Source: Heliopora coerulea (taxonomy: Eukaryota > Cnidaria > Anthozoa > Scleralcyonacea > Helioporidae). From it: 64,000 nt of DNA. The notes under the pieces are model-generated. The model was given only the letters and a program-made list of their open reading frames with translations, had not been told where the DNA came from and searched no databases. The stretch covers positions 1,993,501 to 2,057,500 of the forward strand of contig JASJOG010000012.1 of assembly GCA_030142905.1 (NCBI GenBank). Direction: 5' to 3'. How positions within the stretch are numbered: the stretch's first letter is position 1; every line of letters begins with the position of its first letter. The position numbers were made by a program, and so were the translations under genes. Of the stretch, positions 22,405 through 34,557 are shown piece after piece.

Positions 22405-24365
22405 ACCCCAACAAAAAGTCGGTCGCTTCCAAGTTTTGATGTCCTTATGTACGTCATATGCTAGTTGCCCTAACAATCCTTCCCATTCTTGGCAAATGTT
22501 GACGCGATCCCAGACAGGCCGGCTGCCAGCTCGCTTGGGAAAATAGGAACGGATTGAGTACAAATACGTACTTATACTGGACTGGGATTGTTTTTACAAG
22601 GAAGTCAGCCAGTGAGACTGCGAGGTCTCGCACGTTTAAGGAAATCCCCTTGAGCTAAAGAATTCGGATCATTCTAAGGCGTAATATAAAATGAAACCCT
22701 GGGTTTAAGGAATTTTAGAAGGGCTGCCCGTCGGCTACGGAAAATGGATACGTTATGTGTTCAAGTGTCTGCTCATATTTCATTCTTGGAATGTTCATGA
22801 GAAGGGGAGCCAGTGTGGCTATCGGAGCTCTCGAGTTTAAGGCAGCGTCCTTGAACTGAAATATTTTGGAACATACTTCTTGCCAATCTGAGGACATCTA
22901 TAAGCTTTTAGGAACTTTAAAGGCACTATTGCTCGAAATTAGCAATGTCGGAAATTAAATGAGGCCAAGAAAGACTCCTCGTCAAACTGCGCTCCATCTG
23001 CAACTGACATTACATTCACTGAGGAAAACAACTCCGTGAGAAACAGATTGAATCGCGAATGCTTTTATTTAAAGGAGGGTAACCCACTCACTCGAGTTTA
23101 CATTGGATTGATATCAACAGGCTCCACCGCATCTTTGGCATTTTGTGTTTTCATTGGCTTGTGATTGAGAAACTACTCGATCGTTCGAAGTACAGATTTG
23201 AAAACAAAAAACAAACAACAAAACAAAAAGATAAACTGTAGACTGAACTGTACCTGTAATTTCGTATTTGTAAGAGCAACTTTGTTTCATTGGACTCATT
23301 TCTATTTTTTAGGTTTAAAATCTTCCTCCGTCTTAGCTAGTTCTGATATTGTACAACAGATAAAACCCGAAAGTTGAACAAGAATGAGTTGAGAAGAGTT
23401 GGAGCTTTATATACTGAAAAGTTAGAAGTAGTCAAATTCATTCCTTAAGTCCATTTGGACTTCTTGGTAACTTGACCATTTTTTCGTTTTCAATATAAAG
23501 CCAACAATTATGAAAACAAAATGGCACGCTTTAGTGCACGTATATCCTCACGATGATGCTGAAGGCGTAAAAATTGAACCCATCTACAGTGCCGATTCAA
23601 TTAAAATAAACGTGACCAGGATAATTTTGCAAAAAAAGACCAAAAGGGGTTAAGATAAAGCAACGTGGTTAGAGCGCAAGTTTATCATGGTTTATCGAAG
23701 GGACAATTCCAAAATATTGTCAATGTACACAAGGAAGGATGAATGCCATGCGTCATGTCATCAGTGAAACAACTTCAAACAAGCACATACTTGTAGCCAT
23801 CGCTCTCCATCTCAGAGTTCCAACAGTTTGGCCAATTTGAACAATTCTGATTTCAGTATGCAAACAAGACTACACAGACTACTTAGTCCTAAATAAAAAA
23901 ACAGTTATTGGAAGACCGGAATGAGCTTCACAGTAACGGCCTGGGCTCGAACGAGTTGTTAGTCACATTCAGCCACTCGCTGTTTACCTTGTCAAATAGA
24001 GGCTCGTGGCTTGTGTAAAGCCCCAGCTTTCCAGACAAGACAGTTGGAGCAAGACCAATTTCGAATTGTTTTTTGAAGACGAGATATTTTGGTGCTGTTG
24101 GAGGATGGTTGACGTGTTAAGTTCATTTAGTCAGTTTATTGATAGTTTTGTTGTCTCTGGCAAGGGATGAACACGCGTTTACATTAGCTAACAGGATTTC
24201 TAGTTAAAGGAGCGTCAAGTGAGCAATGTGAATATGTTTTTAGAGTGTGTGTTTGTTTTGATGGTGCTGTGTTGTGTTTGTAATTGAACAAGTTGGTTAA
24301 AGGCTTAAAGCAACAACCAAATGTAATATTGTGAAGTGCCAAGTGCAAACAGGACGACGATTCCC
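22405..24365. other. Non-coding stretch, no feature recognised
   Basis: Several 60-70 codon ORFs but no recognisable domain, no convincing exon boundaries, and AT-rich composition. Confidence 0.4.
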
Positions 24366-24369
24366 AACA

Positions 24370-24622
24370 GGAAGTTGGTGGTACAGTGGCAATACACGTG
24401 ACTCTCACCTCAGTGACATTTCGATTGCGCCTCGGTGTGGTGAAATGTGAGAAGAGTGTTGTCCTGTTTGATTCCACCAAACGCTACAGGATTTTCTCAA
24501 GGCACTCTGGTTTCCCTTGAGTAAGAGCACTGGATCTATGAGGGGTGACCCTTACTGGATTTCAAGGGAGAATAGTTCGGTTATTGCTGATGAGGTTATC
24601 CTGCATAAATAAAGACACTTAT
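24370..24622 (+). repeat. tRNA-derived SINE, family A
   Basis: The head GTTGGTGGTACAGTGGCAA is the A-box side of a tRNA-like promoter. Then come GTGAGAAGAGTGTTGTCC, GCACTGGATCTATGAG and the end GCATAAATAAAGACACTT. The word order is identical to the copies at 42455 and 44478. Confidence 0.8.
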
Positions 24623-24763
24623 CTCATGACACACCCACAATTCATTGTTTCCACAAAAGCGTTAAATCCTTTAGTCCACTCATTGGTATTCAGGAGTGTG
24701 ATAACGACTATTACACTGCTCTCTTTTGATATCATTGTGATAAACACTTATCGCATACTAATT

Positions 24764-24870
24764 AACAATTAGATTATAAGCTCTCGATTTCTATGAGGTG
24801 ATAGTTGACTCGGGCTTCGCCCGCGTCAACTATCACCTCATAGAAATCGAGAGCGAATAATCTAATTGTT
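24764..24870. repeat. Near-perfect 107-bp hairpin
   Basis: CTCTCGATTTCTATGAGG and GTGATAGTTGAC are mirrored exactly after a CGGGCTTCGCCCG tip. The arms extend outward into AACAATTAGATTAT with three mismatches. The tip is a stable UUCG-type tetraloop if transcribed. Confidence 0.85.
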
Positions 24871-24989
24871 TTACAGACCAGCGTCTCTTCGATCTTAAAT
24901 TGGAAAAAAAAACAAACTTCGATAACCACTGAGAATTTTGATTAAATACACAACAATGGTGACTCCGAAGATTGAAATTATCTTTATTT

Positions 24990-25026
24990 TCAACGTTTCG
25001 ACTATCTGGTAGTCATCATCAGGTTT
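24990..25026 (-). ncRNA. Hammerhead-like cassette (degenerate)
   Basis: Minus strand: CTGATGA, extra T, GACTA...TAGTC stem, GAAACGTT. Helix II is perfect. An extra T at its base and a poor helix I suggest a non-functional remnant. Confidence 0.4.
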
Positions 25027-25249
25027 CATTGTGTGTGAGTCACGAAATAATGTGGTTAATTAACGTTCACTCGTGTAATAAAGAATTTAACATCGCTCGT
25101 GAAGCTTGAACATCCACTCGGGCCTACGTTCCTCGTGACCGTTAAACTTCACTTGCGATGTTAAATCCTTTAGCACACTCGTGACCATTGATTAACTCTT
25201 ACATCTCAAACTCATTAACAATTCATGAAGAAAAAACAAAGGAAATCAG

Positions 25250-25713
25250 TATGGAGACGTAGTTTGGATATCTGATCTTAATTAGTATAAAATTTCGACA
25301 ACTTTAAACCCAATTTTCTCTTTAAATTCGTATTCCTGTAATATCATACACTCGAAAGTCGTGGTTCATCAGACATCCAAACACCTCAAAGTTGGTTAAA
25401 AAAACCAGCTATCTCCTCGTTTTTCAACTCACTTCTCGGTGTTTGGATATCTGAGGGAACATTCCTTCTCGTGTATGATGTAATATATCATACACGAGAA
25501 AGAGTATTTCATCAGATATCCAAGCTCGAAGAAGTGAGTTGAAAAACTCGGCTATCGCCTCGTTTTTCAACCAACTTCTAGGTGTTTGGATATCTGATGA
25601 AACACGACTTTCGAGTGTATGATATTACATCTCAAACGAACCCGTATTTAAAGGGAAAATCGGGTTTAAATTTGACGAAATTCTATGCTAATTAAGATCA
25701 GATATCCAAACTA
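25250..25713. repeat. Foldback element, arms about 230 bp
   Basis: The sequence from GGAGACGTAGTTTGGATAT at the left returns inverted at the right, with the centre near 25478 (TCGTGTATGATG...CATACACGA). Each arm contains further direct copies of GTGTTTGGATATCTGA and of CTCGGCTATCGCCTCG. These words also occur at 39305, 46510 and 53955, so this is a dispersed family. Confidence 0.8.
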
Positions 25714-26697
25714 CGTCTCGGTACTGAGACGGTACTGGTACGTTCCGTAGTTTAGTTAACCTCACCGTGGAAAAAAAAAACAAAACAAAAAAACCCAACC
25801 CAAAACCTGTCACGTGCCACTCCATGTCCTGACTATTCTGTTTATTCCTAGCCTGCGTGTAGTTCTCAACCTAATAATGAAATATTATCAGGTAGAGTCT
25901 GCCCAACGAAGCGAGAAAGCTTGTAAGGGTCACGTGGATCACCGAGAAAATGTTGGGACGGCATATGTGATTGGTTAACCGCTAATTATTCAAGATTTAT
26001 GTTCATTTCGCTTGATGTTGAAAACCAACTCAAGATGGCATCTGTTAATCGTTTGAAACTTGTTAGTGACCATTTTGAAACTGTGGTTTTTTCCAAGTGG
26101 TAAGTTTTTACCCAGAACAAGTTCAAGCGCTAAAAGAATTCTTTCAAGAGGAAAATGTCTTCTTTAGCGCTGCCACTGCAGTGGTGGCGCCAGGAAATGT
26201 CCGACGCAGGGGCTAACGTTCCCGACAGGGGCGCTAAACCAAAGGAGGAATGACCACGCCTTCTTTATAATTTCGTTACTTCAAGGTCGAAAACATCATC
26301 TTATTTTTCGCAAGAAGAATCTCAACTTCTGACTAGAAACAGTTTGCTTTTAGATTTGACATGAAGAGAAGAGTCTATTGTCTTTCTTGGCGAAATCAGT
26401 AACAAGTTCTCACAGTTTGTGCAATATATGCGTGTTTATCAGTGAAAATTTCCCGACGGATGGTTAATTTTTCCCCGACAGGGGGGCTAAGGTTCCCCCA
26501 CGGAGGGGCTGTAGCCCCCTCTGCCCCCCCCTCTGGCGCCACCCCTGTGCCACTGGCCATGGCAAGTCTGTCGTATTATCGAAATTAATATAATCTTGAA
26601 CAACTAGCGGTTAACCAATCACATGCCATCCCAACATTTGCTCGAAAATCCATGACCCATACAAGCTTTCTCACAATATGTTCCGAAACCGTTTCTA

Positions 26698-29443
26698 AAG
26701 CTTAATTTCCATATAATCGCTGACGATCGCCGGGTTACTTTAATCTTTAATCTTTATTGTATCCTCATCATTTTTGAAAATTTTGTTACAAAGGTTCTAA
26801 CAAACATACTAGGATACTGGCTTTCGGTAATAACCAGAATGGTTAAGAATGGCCGAAAGCCTAGTTTCATAGATATTAAATATTTTAAGTAAAAGGACGA
26901 CTAAGATAAAGGCAGTTAGAAACACAATAAGACACTATGTCTCTCATGCTGAGAGAGAACAACACACAGATGTCTACCATATACATCTAAATTCTTTCCT
27001 TACATGTAGATTATCAATCAGTGAATATGAAATTTACATATTACAAATTCATAGATCGATTTCATATTACTGATTCATAACCAATAAGCAAGATACAAGG
27101 CAATCCTACCACTTCCAAAATTCAGTTTCTTCTTAAATTTTGGAAGATGAAGAGATTTAATATGTTCATCAGTAGCATTCCATATTTTTGGGCCCTGAAA
27201 CCTAATATTAAATATTCCATAGTTTGTTCTTGCTTTAGGAAGATAATAAGATTGTTTAGCTGCAGATCTTGTGCTATAAGTATAAATTCTATTAACTGGA
27301 ATAAAGTAGTTATTAAATACTGTAGGCAAAAGATCATGGTGGAACTCATACATAAAAACTGTGATATGCAATGTGACCAGATCAAAAATCTTAATAATAT
27401 TTAGTAATTTAAAAATTGGACTTGAGCACTCATCAAATTTAGAAAATGTCATAATTCGGAGAGCCTTTTTTTGTAATATATATATTGGTTTGAGAGTAGT
27501 GGAGTATGTGTTACCCAAACAATAACTCCATATGTCAAAAATGGATAAATTAAGGCATAATAAAAGTTTTTTAGAACATCAATATTAACATAATATCGGA
27601 TTTTAGACAAAATTCTTATACTCCTTGTTATCTTTTTTGCAATATAATCAATATGGGTTTTCCAATTTAGATTAGAGTCAATCAAGATACCGAGATATTT
27701 AATACAGTATTCTTGTTTCAGGCATTTATTATTTATAAATAAATCAATGTTAGATCTTATTTTTCTTTGTGGAGCATGGAAAATAACAAAATTAGACTTA
27801 TCAATATTTAATGAGAGTTTGTTTGTACATAACCAGGTATGTACCTTACCGAGTTCAATATTTATATTTGTCTGTAAATTACTGAAATTCTTATCTTGAC
27901 AAAATAAGTTTGCATCATCAGCAAATAAGTGAAAACTAAATAAATCAGAACAGGTATGAAAATCATTTACATATAGTAAAAAGAGAATTGGTCCTAGAAC
28001 AGATCCCTGTGGGACACCACAGGATATTTTGTTCTTTGTTGACGATACGTTGTTAATAGTGACCATTTGATTTCTATCACTAAGATATGAAATAAACCAA
28101 TCAATTGCCACACCTCATATACCATAATACTTTAACTTGTCAATCAAAATGTTATGGTTAACAGTATCAAAAGCCTTACTAAAATCAAGAAAGATGCCAC
28201 AAGAGAAATCACTAACATCGATTGCTTTTTGAACTTTATCAATTATACTAAAAATTGCATAATCTGTAGAGTGGTTTGTACGAAAACCAAATTGGTTTTT
28301 AAAAAAGATATCATTTTTCTCAATAAAGCCAATCAACCTGTTATACATCAGCTTTTCCACCAATTTATTAAAAACAGAAAGCAATGAAATAGGTCGGTAA
28401 TTACTTAAATTGGTCCTTGGTCCCTTTTTATATATTGGTATAACAATGGCTAATTTAAAACTGTTAGGAACTTCCCCTGACAGGAAAGAAGTATTGAACA
28501 AAATTTCAAGAGGCTTTGAAAGTACAGGTCCTAAAAGTTTGAGAATCGATATTGGAATACTAAAGGGACCAGTTGCTTTACCATTTTTTAATTTTGATAT
28601 TTCAAAGCTAATTTCACTTGCGGTAACAGGATAAATGTAAAAACTGCTAGATAATGGAGTAGTTAAATAATCTAAAGGGGATTTTTGAATGTCAGGTATT
28701 TGACTTGCTAAGTTATTCCCAATGTTAGCAAAATAATTATTAAAAGCATTGGCAATAGACAATGAATCAGTTATTTCAGTATTATTTTCAATAATTTTAT
28801 AACTTTTTTGGCTAGTTGGAGACTTAAAATGAATTCCTTTCCAAATATTCTTAGTATTGTATTTATCATTAGTGAAATATTCATGATAATACTGTCTTTT
28901 AGCAATTTTTCGTAGATGGTTCAATTTGTTTCTATAATATTTAAATTTAGAAAGATAATAAAAAGATTTAGTCCTCAAAAACTTTTTATGTAATTTGTTT
29001 TTAATTTTAATAGATGTCTTAATAGCACATGTTATCCAAGGTTTTGATTTGAATTTTATCTCCTCTCTGGTCATCTTTTTAATAGGTATATGCCATTCTA
29101 TTATCTCAGTTAATTTACAATAAAAAGAATCAAACATTTGTGATGGATTCATGTTTTCAGTAAAGACTGATTGCCAATCAATAGCCTGAATCTCTGCAAT
29201 GAGTTCTGCTTCAGTTAGTTTAGAATAGTCTCTTTTATAAATCTTCACATTTGGTGGGAGAAATTGAAATCGTTCAACCGAATGATCGTTGTGGGTCACT
29301 CACGACCGCTGAGAGAGAACATTTTCTATCCCAGCGATCGTGAGCGATCACTGGAAAATGTTTCCATAAGATCGCCATCAATGAGTCGCTCAGGATCGCC
29401 AGCGATCAACAGCGATTGTGAGCGATTATATGGAAACCAGCCT
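26698..29443. mobile_element. TIR element of the TTTCCATAT group, split by a LINE
   Basis: The left end AGCTTAATTTCCATATAATC with GCTGACGATCGCC (26698-26745) is the inverse of the right end at 29395-29443, which also holds many GATCGC words. Between them lies a complete LINE insertion. No target duplication could be confirmed. Confidence 0.6.
26746..29305 (-). pseudogene. Broken non-LTR retrotransposon (RT region, 5'-truncated)
   Basis: The minus frames 28115-29299, 27449-28111 and 27075-27518 read as one LINE protein. They show a linker after the missing endonuclease, RT fingers (NYRPISLL), FLDFSKAFDTVNH, GVPQGSVLGPILF, the FADD catalytic box, and the C-terminal WVTH/ILQKKALRI region. Breaks are a TGA at 28117-28115, where relatives carry an Arg (CGA to TGA is a CpG-type change), and a frameshift near 27490-27520. 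The apurinic-type endonuclease is absent. The 3' end finishes in repeated ATTAAAG units, as in CR1/L2-like elements. Clade assignment within the Jockey/CR1 group is uncertain. Confidence 0.85.
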
Positions 29444-29450
29444 TTGATGT

Positions 29451-30460
29451 CACCGATATAAAATATAACTGGGATTTTAAGATTTTTTAAAAAATTAACA
29501 GATTACGCAATGTAATCAAATGCATTTTGGGAGACAAAATATTTTTATTATGATCTCGTTCAGTCAACACCACAAGAAATGCAGACATTTCTTGCCAGAT
29601 ATACTGTGAATCACGAGACAGAATTCATGCACACCGGATCAGCTGCATTATCATCATCACTTTTATTTCAAAGAAACTTCATTTCAAGATCGTCAATTAC
29701 ATGTTTTTCGTTTAAATTTGATAAACGTGACTAGCCAGTCAATGGGGGATTTTTATAGGCTTCTTGCGTTTTATTTATTCTCAGCGGATTATAAGTGGTA
29801 CGATAGCTAATGAAATTCTTGAGTAGTAATATAAAACAGTAAACTTATACTACATTAAAATATTGAAAATTTCATATAAAGCAAAAGTATGGTTTGCTAT
29901 GCACCGTGATACAGTTTACTTACATACAAGCGGCAGTGTCCGATATTACTCTTTTTGACTTTTCTCCAACGCGGTCTCAAAGTGCACAAAAAATATTAAA
30001 AAGTATCATATTACAGACCATGAAATTTCAAGATATCAGGAAATTATCGGAGGAAGCTATCAAACCAAGTTACTCGTAATCCCAAGATTATTACGCTAAT
30101 TAACCAATTGTTTATTACCGATTTCTGGCTCAAAGCCTCATCCTAATTTCCTTCGTCTCTCTCTAGGCCGATTGATCAAAGGACGATTACCATTAATCTA
30201 GGATTGACGTGGTATCCATCTCGAGGTTTGTGTATTTTGGGAAGACGATAAATTCACGCTGGCATTGAGCCTCTAGGGTAGATGGTGTTGTAAATTTTAT
30301 TATCCAGATTTCCATTTTTATCGAATTTTCTGAGAAAAGTTGGGGTTAGGGTTGTAGTTATCCTTCTCTTAGTAATGTGGGGTCTTGATCCAATTTCCGG
30401 AATTTTACAGTGTCGCCGATATATTTGTATATACCTTCGTCATATCTTTTCTGTCATATC
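29451..30460. other. Non-coding stretch, no feature recognised
   Basis: No ORF with recognisable content. An inverted pair, GTATTTAGTATTTTTTTGAC near 30470 and AAAAATACAAAATACTC near 30665, begins at its right edge. Confidence 0.4.
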
Positions 30461-30479
30461 TTATTTGAGTATTTAGTAT

Positions 30480-31060
30480 TTTTTTGACGTCCGACTTGGA
30501 TGGCCGATGGTTGAACTTAAAGACGAAAACAATATTGGAATCAAATTTAAGCGCCTCCAATCCCTGTGGACTCGATAGCTCAACATGTTGGAATCATTAA
30601 ATCTCATTTGAGTCACCTAGTCAACACATATGTCCACAATTATGGACCACCCAAGTCGGACCTCCAAAAATACAAAATACTCAATAAATTACAATATCAT
30701 CATGCTAAAACCTGGCAAAAGAAACGGAGAGGTTATGTTTGACAAAAAAGATATAACGAAGACGTATACAAAATTATCGATCTTGCAAAATTCCAGAAAT
30801 TGGATCAAGACCTCGCATTACAAAGAGAATGACAACTACAACACTTTCTCATGAAACTTAATAAAAACGAAACTCTTGAAGATAAAATTTACAACGCCAT
30901 CTATCCGAGAGGCTCCCAGCCTGCGCAAACTTATGGTCCCCCCAAAATGCACAAACCACGAGACGAAAAGCACAAGCCACCTTTTTGCCCTACTGTTTCT
31001 TCGACTGGAACATTTAATCCTGGATTAAAATTCATCAGTTGTTTTAGTTCCATATATTTT
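30480..31060 (+). pseudogene. Penelope-like element reverse transcriptase remnant
   Basis: Two plus frames (30630-30854 and 30851-31066) together show the Penelope RT N-terminal pattern: MLKPGKRNGEVMFD, QLQHFL, IYPRGSQPAQTYGPPKMHKP and a PTVSSTGT motif. A frameshift near 30770 and an in-frame TGA before QLQHFL break it. The palm with the catalytic Asp pair and the GIY-YIG endonuclease are missing. It is flanked by an inverted repeat of about 35 bp (30468-30502 versus 30647-30685). Confidence 0.75.
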
Positions 31061-31089
31061 ATTTGAGCAGTTGAGCATGAATTTCACAG

Positions 31090-31345
31090 CATAAAGCCTT
31101 CCTGAATTTCAACAAAGTCTGCTACAAGAATTTCCAAAATTACCTCAGCATAATTATTAGATTTAGGTACTGTCCTCGAAATTGTCACAAATCTAGGATT
31201 AAGCAAGTCGGCCTTTGGACAAGTGGGCAAAAGCCTTTCTGAATTAATGCGAAGTCTATCAAAGACATTTCTAACTTTCCTCAGCAGTAATCTCAAAATT
31301 TGTCTACAAATTTTGACTGCTCTAGGATTAAGCTAGTCGACTTTT
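31090..31345. repeat. Degenerate direct duplication of about 120 bp
   Basis: Words such as AAGTCT(G/A)CTA, CCTCAGCA and CTAGGATTAAGC(A/T)AGTCG recur in the same order, about 125 bp apart. It is downstream of the ARHGEF10-like terminal exon. Confidence 0.45.
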
Positions 31346-31466
31346 TAATAAAAGCGAGTCCACGATATCTTAACCATAGGACAAAGTGGGATAGCTTAGA
31401 ATACTGCAATCCTAATTTGCATACGGACAGTTTCCGAAGAGAGTACCGATAAAAGCCAATTTCCGA

Positions 31467-32838
31467 TCATGCTTTACCATTTACCCGCCAAATTAAAAGC
31501 CTCGTTTGCATGTCTTTCTTAATCTCATTTTTCGATTTCAGTTTCATTCGTAAATCAACGTGACCTTCACCTGCACTAATAACCAAATATGACAAACAGC
31601 GTGGCGAGGACTTCGTTGATGGCTCTACCAAGCTTTCGGGCCCAGTCTCTACCTGGTCCTTCGTGGCCTTCGGTTTAACGGCATCAGGACCTGGCTCTTG
31701 CTCGTTTGGCAAAACAACCGTGTAAAGTTCCTGAGGACTTTTCCCCGGTACTGGCGAGACAGGACTGGTTTTGCCATCCTCGTTTTCAACTCGGTTCTCG
31801 TTTGGTGTCGGAGTCTTGCATGGCTCCGTAGGCTCGACGGATGATTCTGGAGTGCTTGCACTCTGTTGTCCATTGTCGTCAACAAGCGCAGTTTTCTCGA
31901 CCTCATTTTCCCGGGAAAGTTTTTCCGGGGAATCGTCGCTTACTTTACTCACGTTGTTTCGCGGCAGATTTACATATATTGGTTCTACATCAGTCGGAAA
32001 ATCGCCATTCTCTGGAATTTCATCAATACCTGCCATTTGGACTTCCGAGCTCGAGGGTATCTGACCGCAGAGGGTATCCCCGTTTACTAAATTCAATTTG
32101 CTATTTTGTGCGTTAGAGCCTTTTGCAACCGAAGATTCGTCGCATTCCAACGAGGTACCTTTTTCGGATTTCGTATTTTCACCCGAAACGACAGAATCGG
32201 CTGTTTCGGAATCCTCAGTTGGTTGTGCTCCAGGAATTGTTTCTTCATCCAAAACAGGATGTTTTTCTGACGAGACAACATTACCTTCGATCATTTCATC
32301 AGTTCGGGTGCTTTTGTCCGGTTTATCGTTATTGTCATCCGCCAAAGAATTCTCTTCCCACGAGGTATCTTGACCCGGTGGGATATTCGTATCAGATAGG
32401 TCGGGGTTCCCCGGCAAAGGTACCATAGCGATCTCTGGCCCTGATTCATTTTCCTTACTATCTTCAGGATAAGTAGCGGCAAAGAGGCGATTTTTGAAAG
32501 ATTTTACTTTCTTTCTGTCTTTGACGTTTTCTGCCGAAAGACTTTCGTCTTTCGCAGGGCTTGAAAACCCGTCAAAGGCTTCCATTATTACCGCGAAGTC
32601 GTTTACCTTTATGCTGTCTACGTCTGAGATGTCAAGCCTTGGTTCAGACTTCGTACTTTCTGACTTCACGCCTCTTTCTCCGGGTTTCTTTAGGGTAACC
32701 TTAAACTTTCCTGTGTTGATAATGGAGTTCTTTTTCTCAGGAGAGGTTCTTTTCGTGTCACGTTTTCGATCGTCGACAAAAAAGAAGTCTTCGTCTGATT
32801 CAACAGATTCATCGCTGTCCGCCAACTGATTGAGTTGT
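31467..32838 (-). CDS. ARHGEF10: ARHGEF10/17-family RhoGEF, terminal coding exon
   Basis: The open frame ends at a stop at 31467. The last 40 residues (YLVISAGEG, then a basic helix, then LLIWRV) match the C-terminal beta strands that close the WD40-like domain of ARHGEF10 and ARHGEF17. I therefore read this as the final exon of the minus-strand gene whose other exons lie at 37.6-47.7 kb. The first about 370 codons are acidic and rich in Ser, Glu, Asp, Pro and Thr, begin DSDESVESDEDFFFVDD, and look disordered. This is a long insertion between the last two blades. The likeliest acceptor is GGTGACAG at 32839-32845. Its phase does not fit the donor at 37650, so an unseen exon or another splice site must lie between. 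If read alone it would be an unknown acidic protein. Confidence 0.65.
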
Positions 32839-33038
32839 CTGTCACCGAGAGAAATAATATGGGTATTTTACTTCAGGTGGTGAAGTTCATATGCAGGAAC
32901 ACCAAGTCTAACATCAACATGAACACCAAAACTAAAAGCATCAATTTTCCGGGCGGAAAACGAAATTAATGCCCAGCTGACGATTTTTCAATGCAAACAC
33001 ACGATTAAGGACAACTTGAGAACATTTTAAAACAAATT

Positions 33039-33079
33039 TACTAACGTTTCGTTGCCGACGTGCAACATCTTCAGATTAA
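33039..33079 (-). ncRNA. Hammerhead-like cassette, left arm
   Basis: Minus strand: TTAAT, CTGAAGA, T, GTTGC-loop-GCAAC, GAAACGTT, AGTAA. Helix II is perfect, and the outer TTAAT/AGTAA pair makes four of five base pairs. The single extra T after CTGAAGA departs from the standard hammerhead core. Confidence 0.45.
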
Positions 33080-33313
33080 GGTTACAGGTGGTAACATCTA
33101 TCTACATAATATTATTTATAATTTATATTATTTATAATTATAATTTATAATTATATATAATTTATATGTAACTTATATATAATTATGTACTATTTATAAT
33201 TATTTATAATATATTATATATTATTTATAATTATTTATATTATTTTTATAGATAGATAGGCAGACAGACAGACAGACAGACAGATAGACAGACAGATGTT
33301 AACTCCTGTAACC

Positions 33314-33355
33314 TTACTCTGAAGATGCTGCACGTCGGCAAAGAAACGTTAGTAA
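33314..33355 (+). ncRNA. Hammerhead-like cassette, right arm
   Basis: TTACT, CTGAAGA, T, weak GCTG...GGCA stem, GAAACGTT, AGTAA. The outer helix TTACT/AGTAA is perfect here, whereas helix II has decayed. The left arm shows the reverse situation. Confidence 0.45.
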
Positions 33356-33629
33356 ATTTGTTTTAAAATGTTCTCAAGTTGTCCTTAATCATGGGTTTAC
33401 ATTTAAAAATCCTCAGCAGGGCATTAATCTTTATTTTATGAAAACTAAAAGCAGCACCAACGTCAACAATGGCGCCGGCGTCTGCAATAACGATGATGCA
33501 GACGACTTCGCCGACGCTATTTTCCCTTTCGTAAACGGTCTTTGCCATCCTAATATTTTCGGGTTCCCCAAGTGTACCCTGAGGACCCTCACTGAACAGT
33601 GGAGATGTTTTGTAAATTCCCAATTTTGA

Positions 33630-34550
33630 AGATGGTCAACTGAGCCTGCAAGCCTAGTGTACAGGTTTGTGCGACAAAGAGCGATCGGTACTATGAGGAT
33701 TCGAATCCGTGTGTGAAACCGAGTTTTCTATTTATTTTATTTCCTTTGCACTCAAAGTGATTTGTTCACGCTGCAGTGTTAGATTGTCTTTCAACTTTTG
33801 TATAGCAAAAATGTTAAAATCAGAGTAATAAACTAAAGCGACTGGTGGTGCAAGCGAGGCGGGAAACCCGCTACTGGGACGGTTAAGTAAGAGTTTCAGC
33901 TTGGGTTAAGTCTCCCAGATAATTCGCCGTTGAACTTAAAGTCAAGGAAAGAAAACAGCTGAAAGATTTTGAGTTGTTTCTTGTTCATGAGACTTGATGG
34001 AGTCAGGGTGTGGAGGGTACACTTGGGGAACCAAAAACATTAGGATGGCAAAGACCGTTCACGAAAGGGACAACTGCGTCGCCGACATCTTGCACGCGAA
34101 TTTGGCAACAAGCCCAAAAACAGCAGCTGCAGTAGCAACAGTAACCTCGAAAACGCCCACCAAACTCAGCACTGACAAACAATGCAAACCGATGCGAAAA
34201 ATAAGGTATGCCCTTACAGTACGGCTAATTCTTAATTCAACACCGCCACCATATCATGTTCTGATAACAACACCTACACCAAAACCAATAGGAACAATGC
34301 TACTGAAAACGTTCAAGCCCACAAAACGAATAGCGCTCCTAGATAGGTTACATAGAAAAGGCACCAGTTCTTGCACCAATACTATCGCAGCTACAGCCAC
34401 AGCCATAACCATAATGTTAACCATGAATGCTGGCACTGACAAAAACATCCATGCTTACTTTGCACCTATACTTTCACTTCAACCAGTCAACAGCAACCTC
34501 AATAAAGCAACAAATAACAGCACAATAACTTTTACTAATAACTTTTTAAG
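33630..34550. other. Non-coding stretch, no gene supported
   Basis: A 237-codon Thr/Lys/Pro-rich ORF (33994-34707) runs into the 45-bp repeat and has no recognisable domain. I treat it as chance. Confidence 0.4.
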
Positions 34551-34557
34551 GTCACAC

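Larger units (their letters stand above)
33003..33392. repeat. Foldback element with AT-rich and GACA microsatellite core
   Basis: The left arm (33003-33108) is mirrored by the right arm (33293-33392). The core holds a TATAATTATTTA-rich tract and (GACA)n at 33249-33297. Each arm carries a hammerhead-like cassette (33039-33079 minus, 33314-33355 plus). Confidence 0.85.

Noticed and set aside
22715..22897. 60-codon minus-strand ORF with plausible codon use
   Set aside because: No domain recognised, no splice partners; could be a repeat fragment.
31771..32829. Plus-strand Ser/Phe-rich ORFs
   Set aside because: Shadows of the acidic terminal exon on the minus strand.
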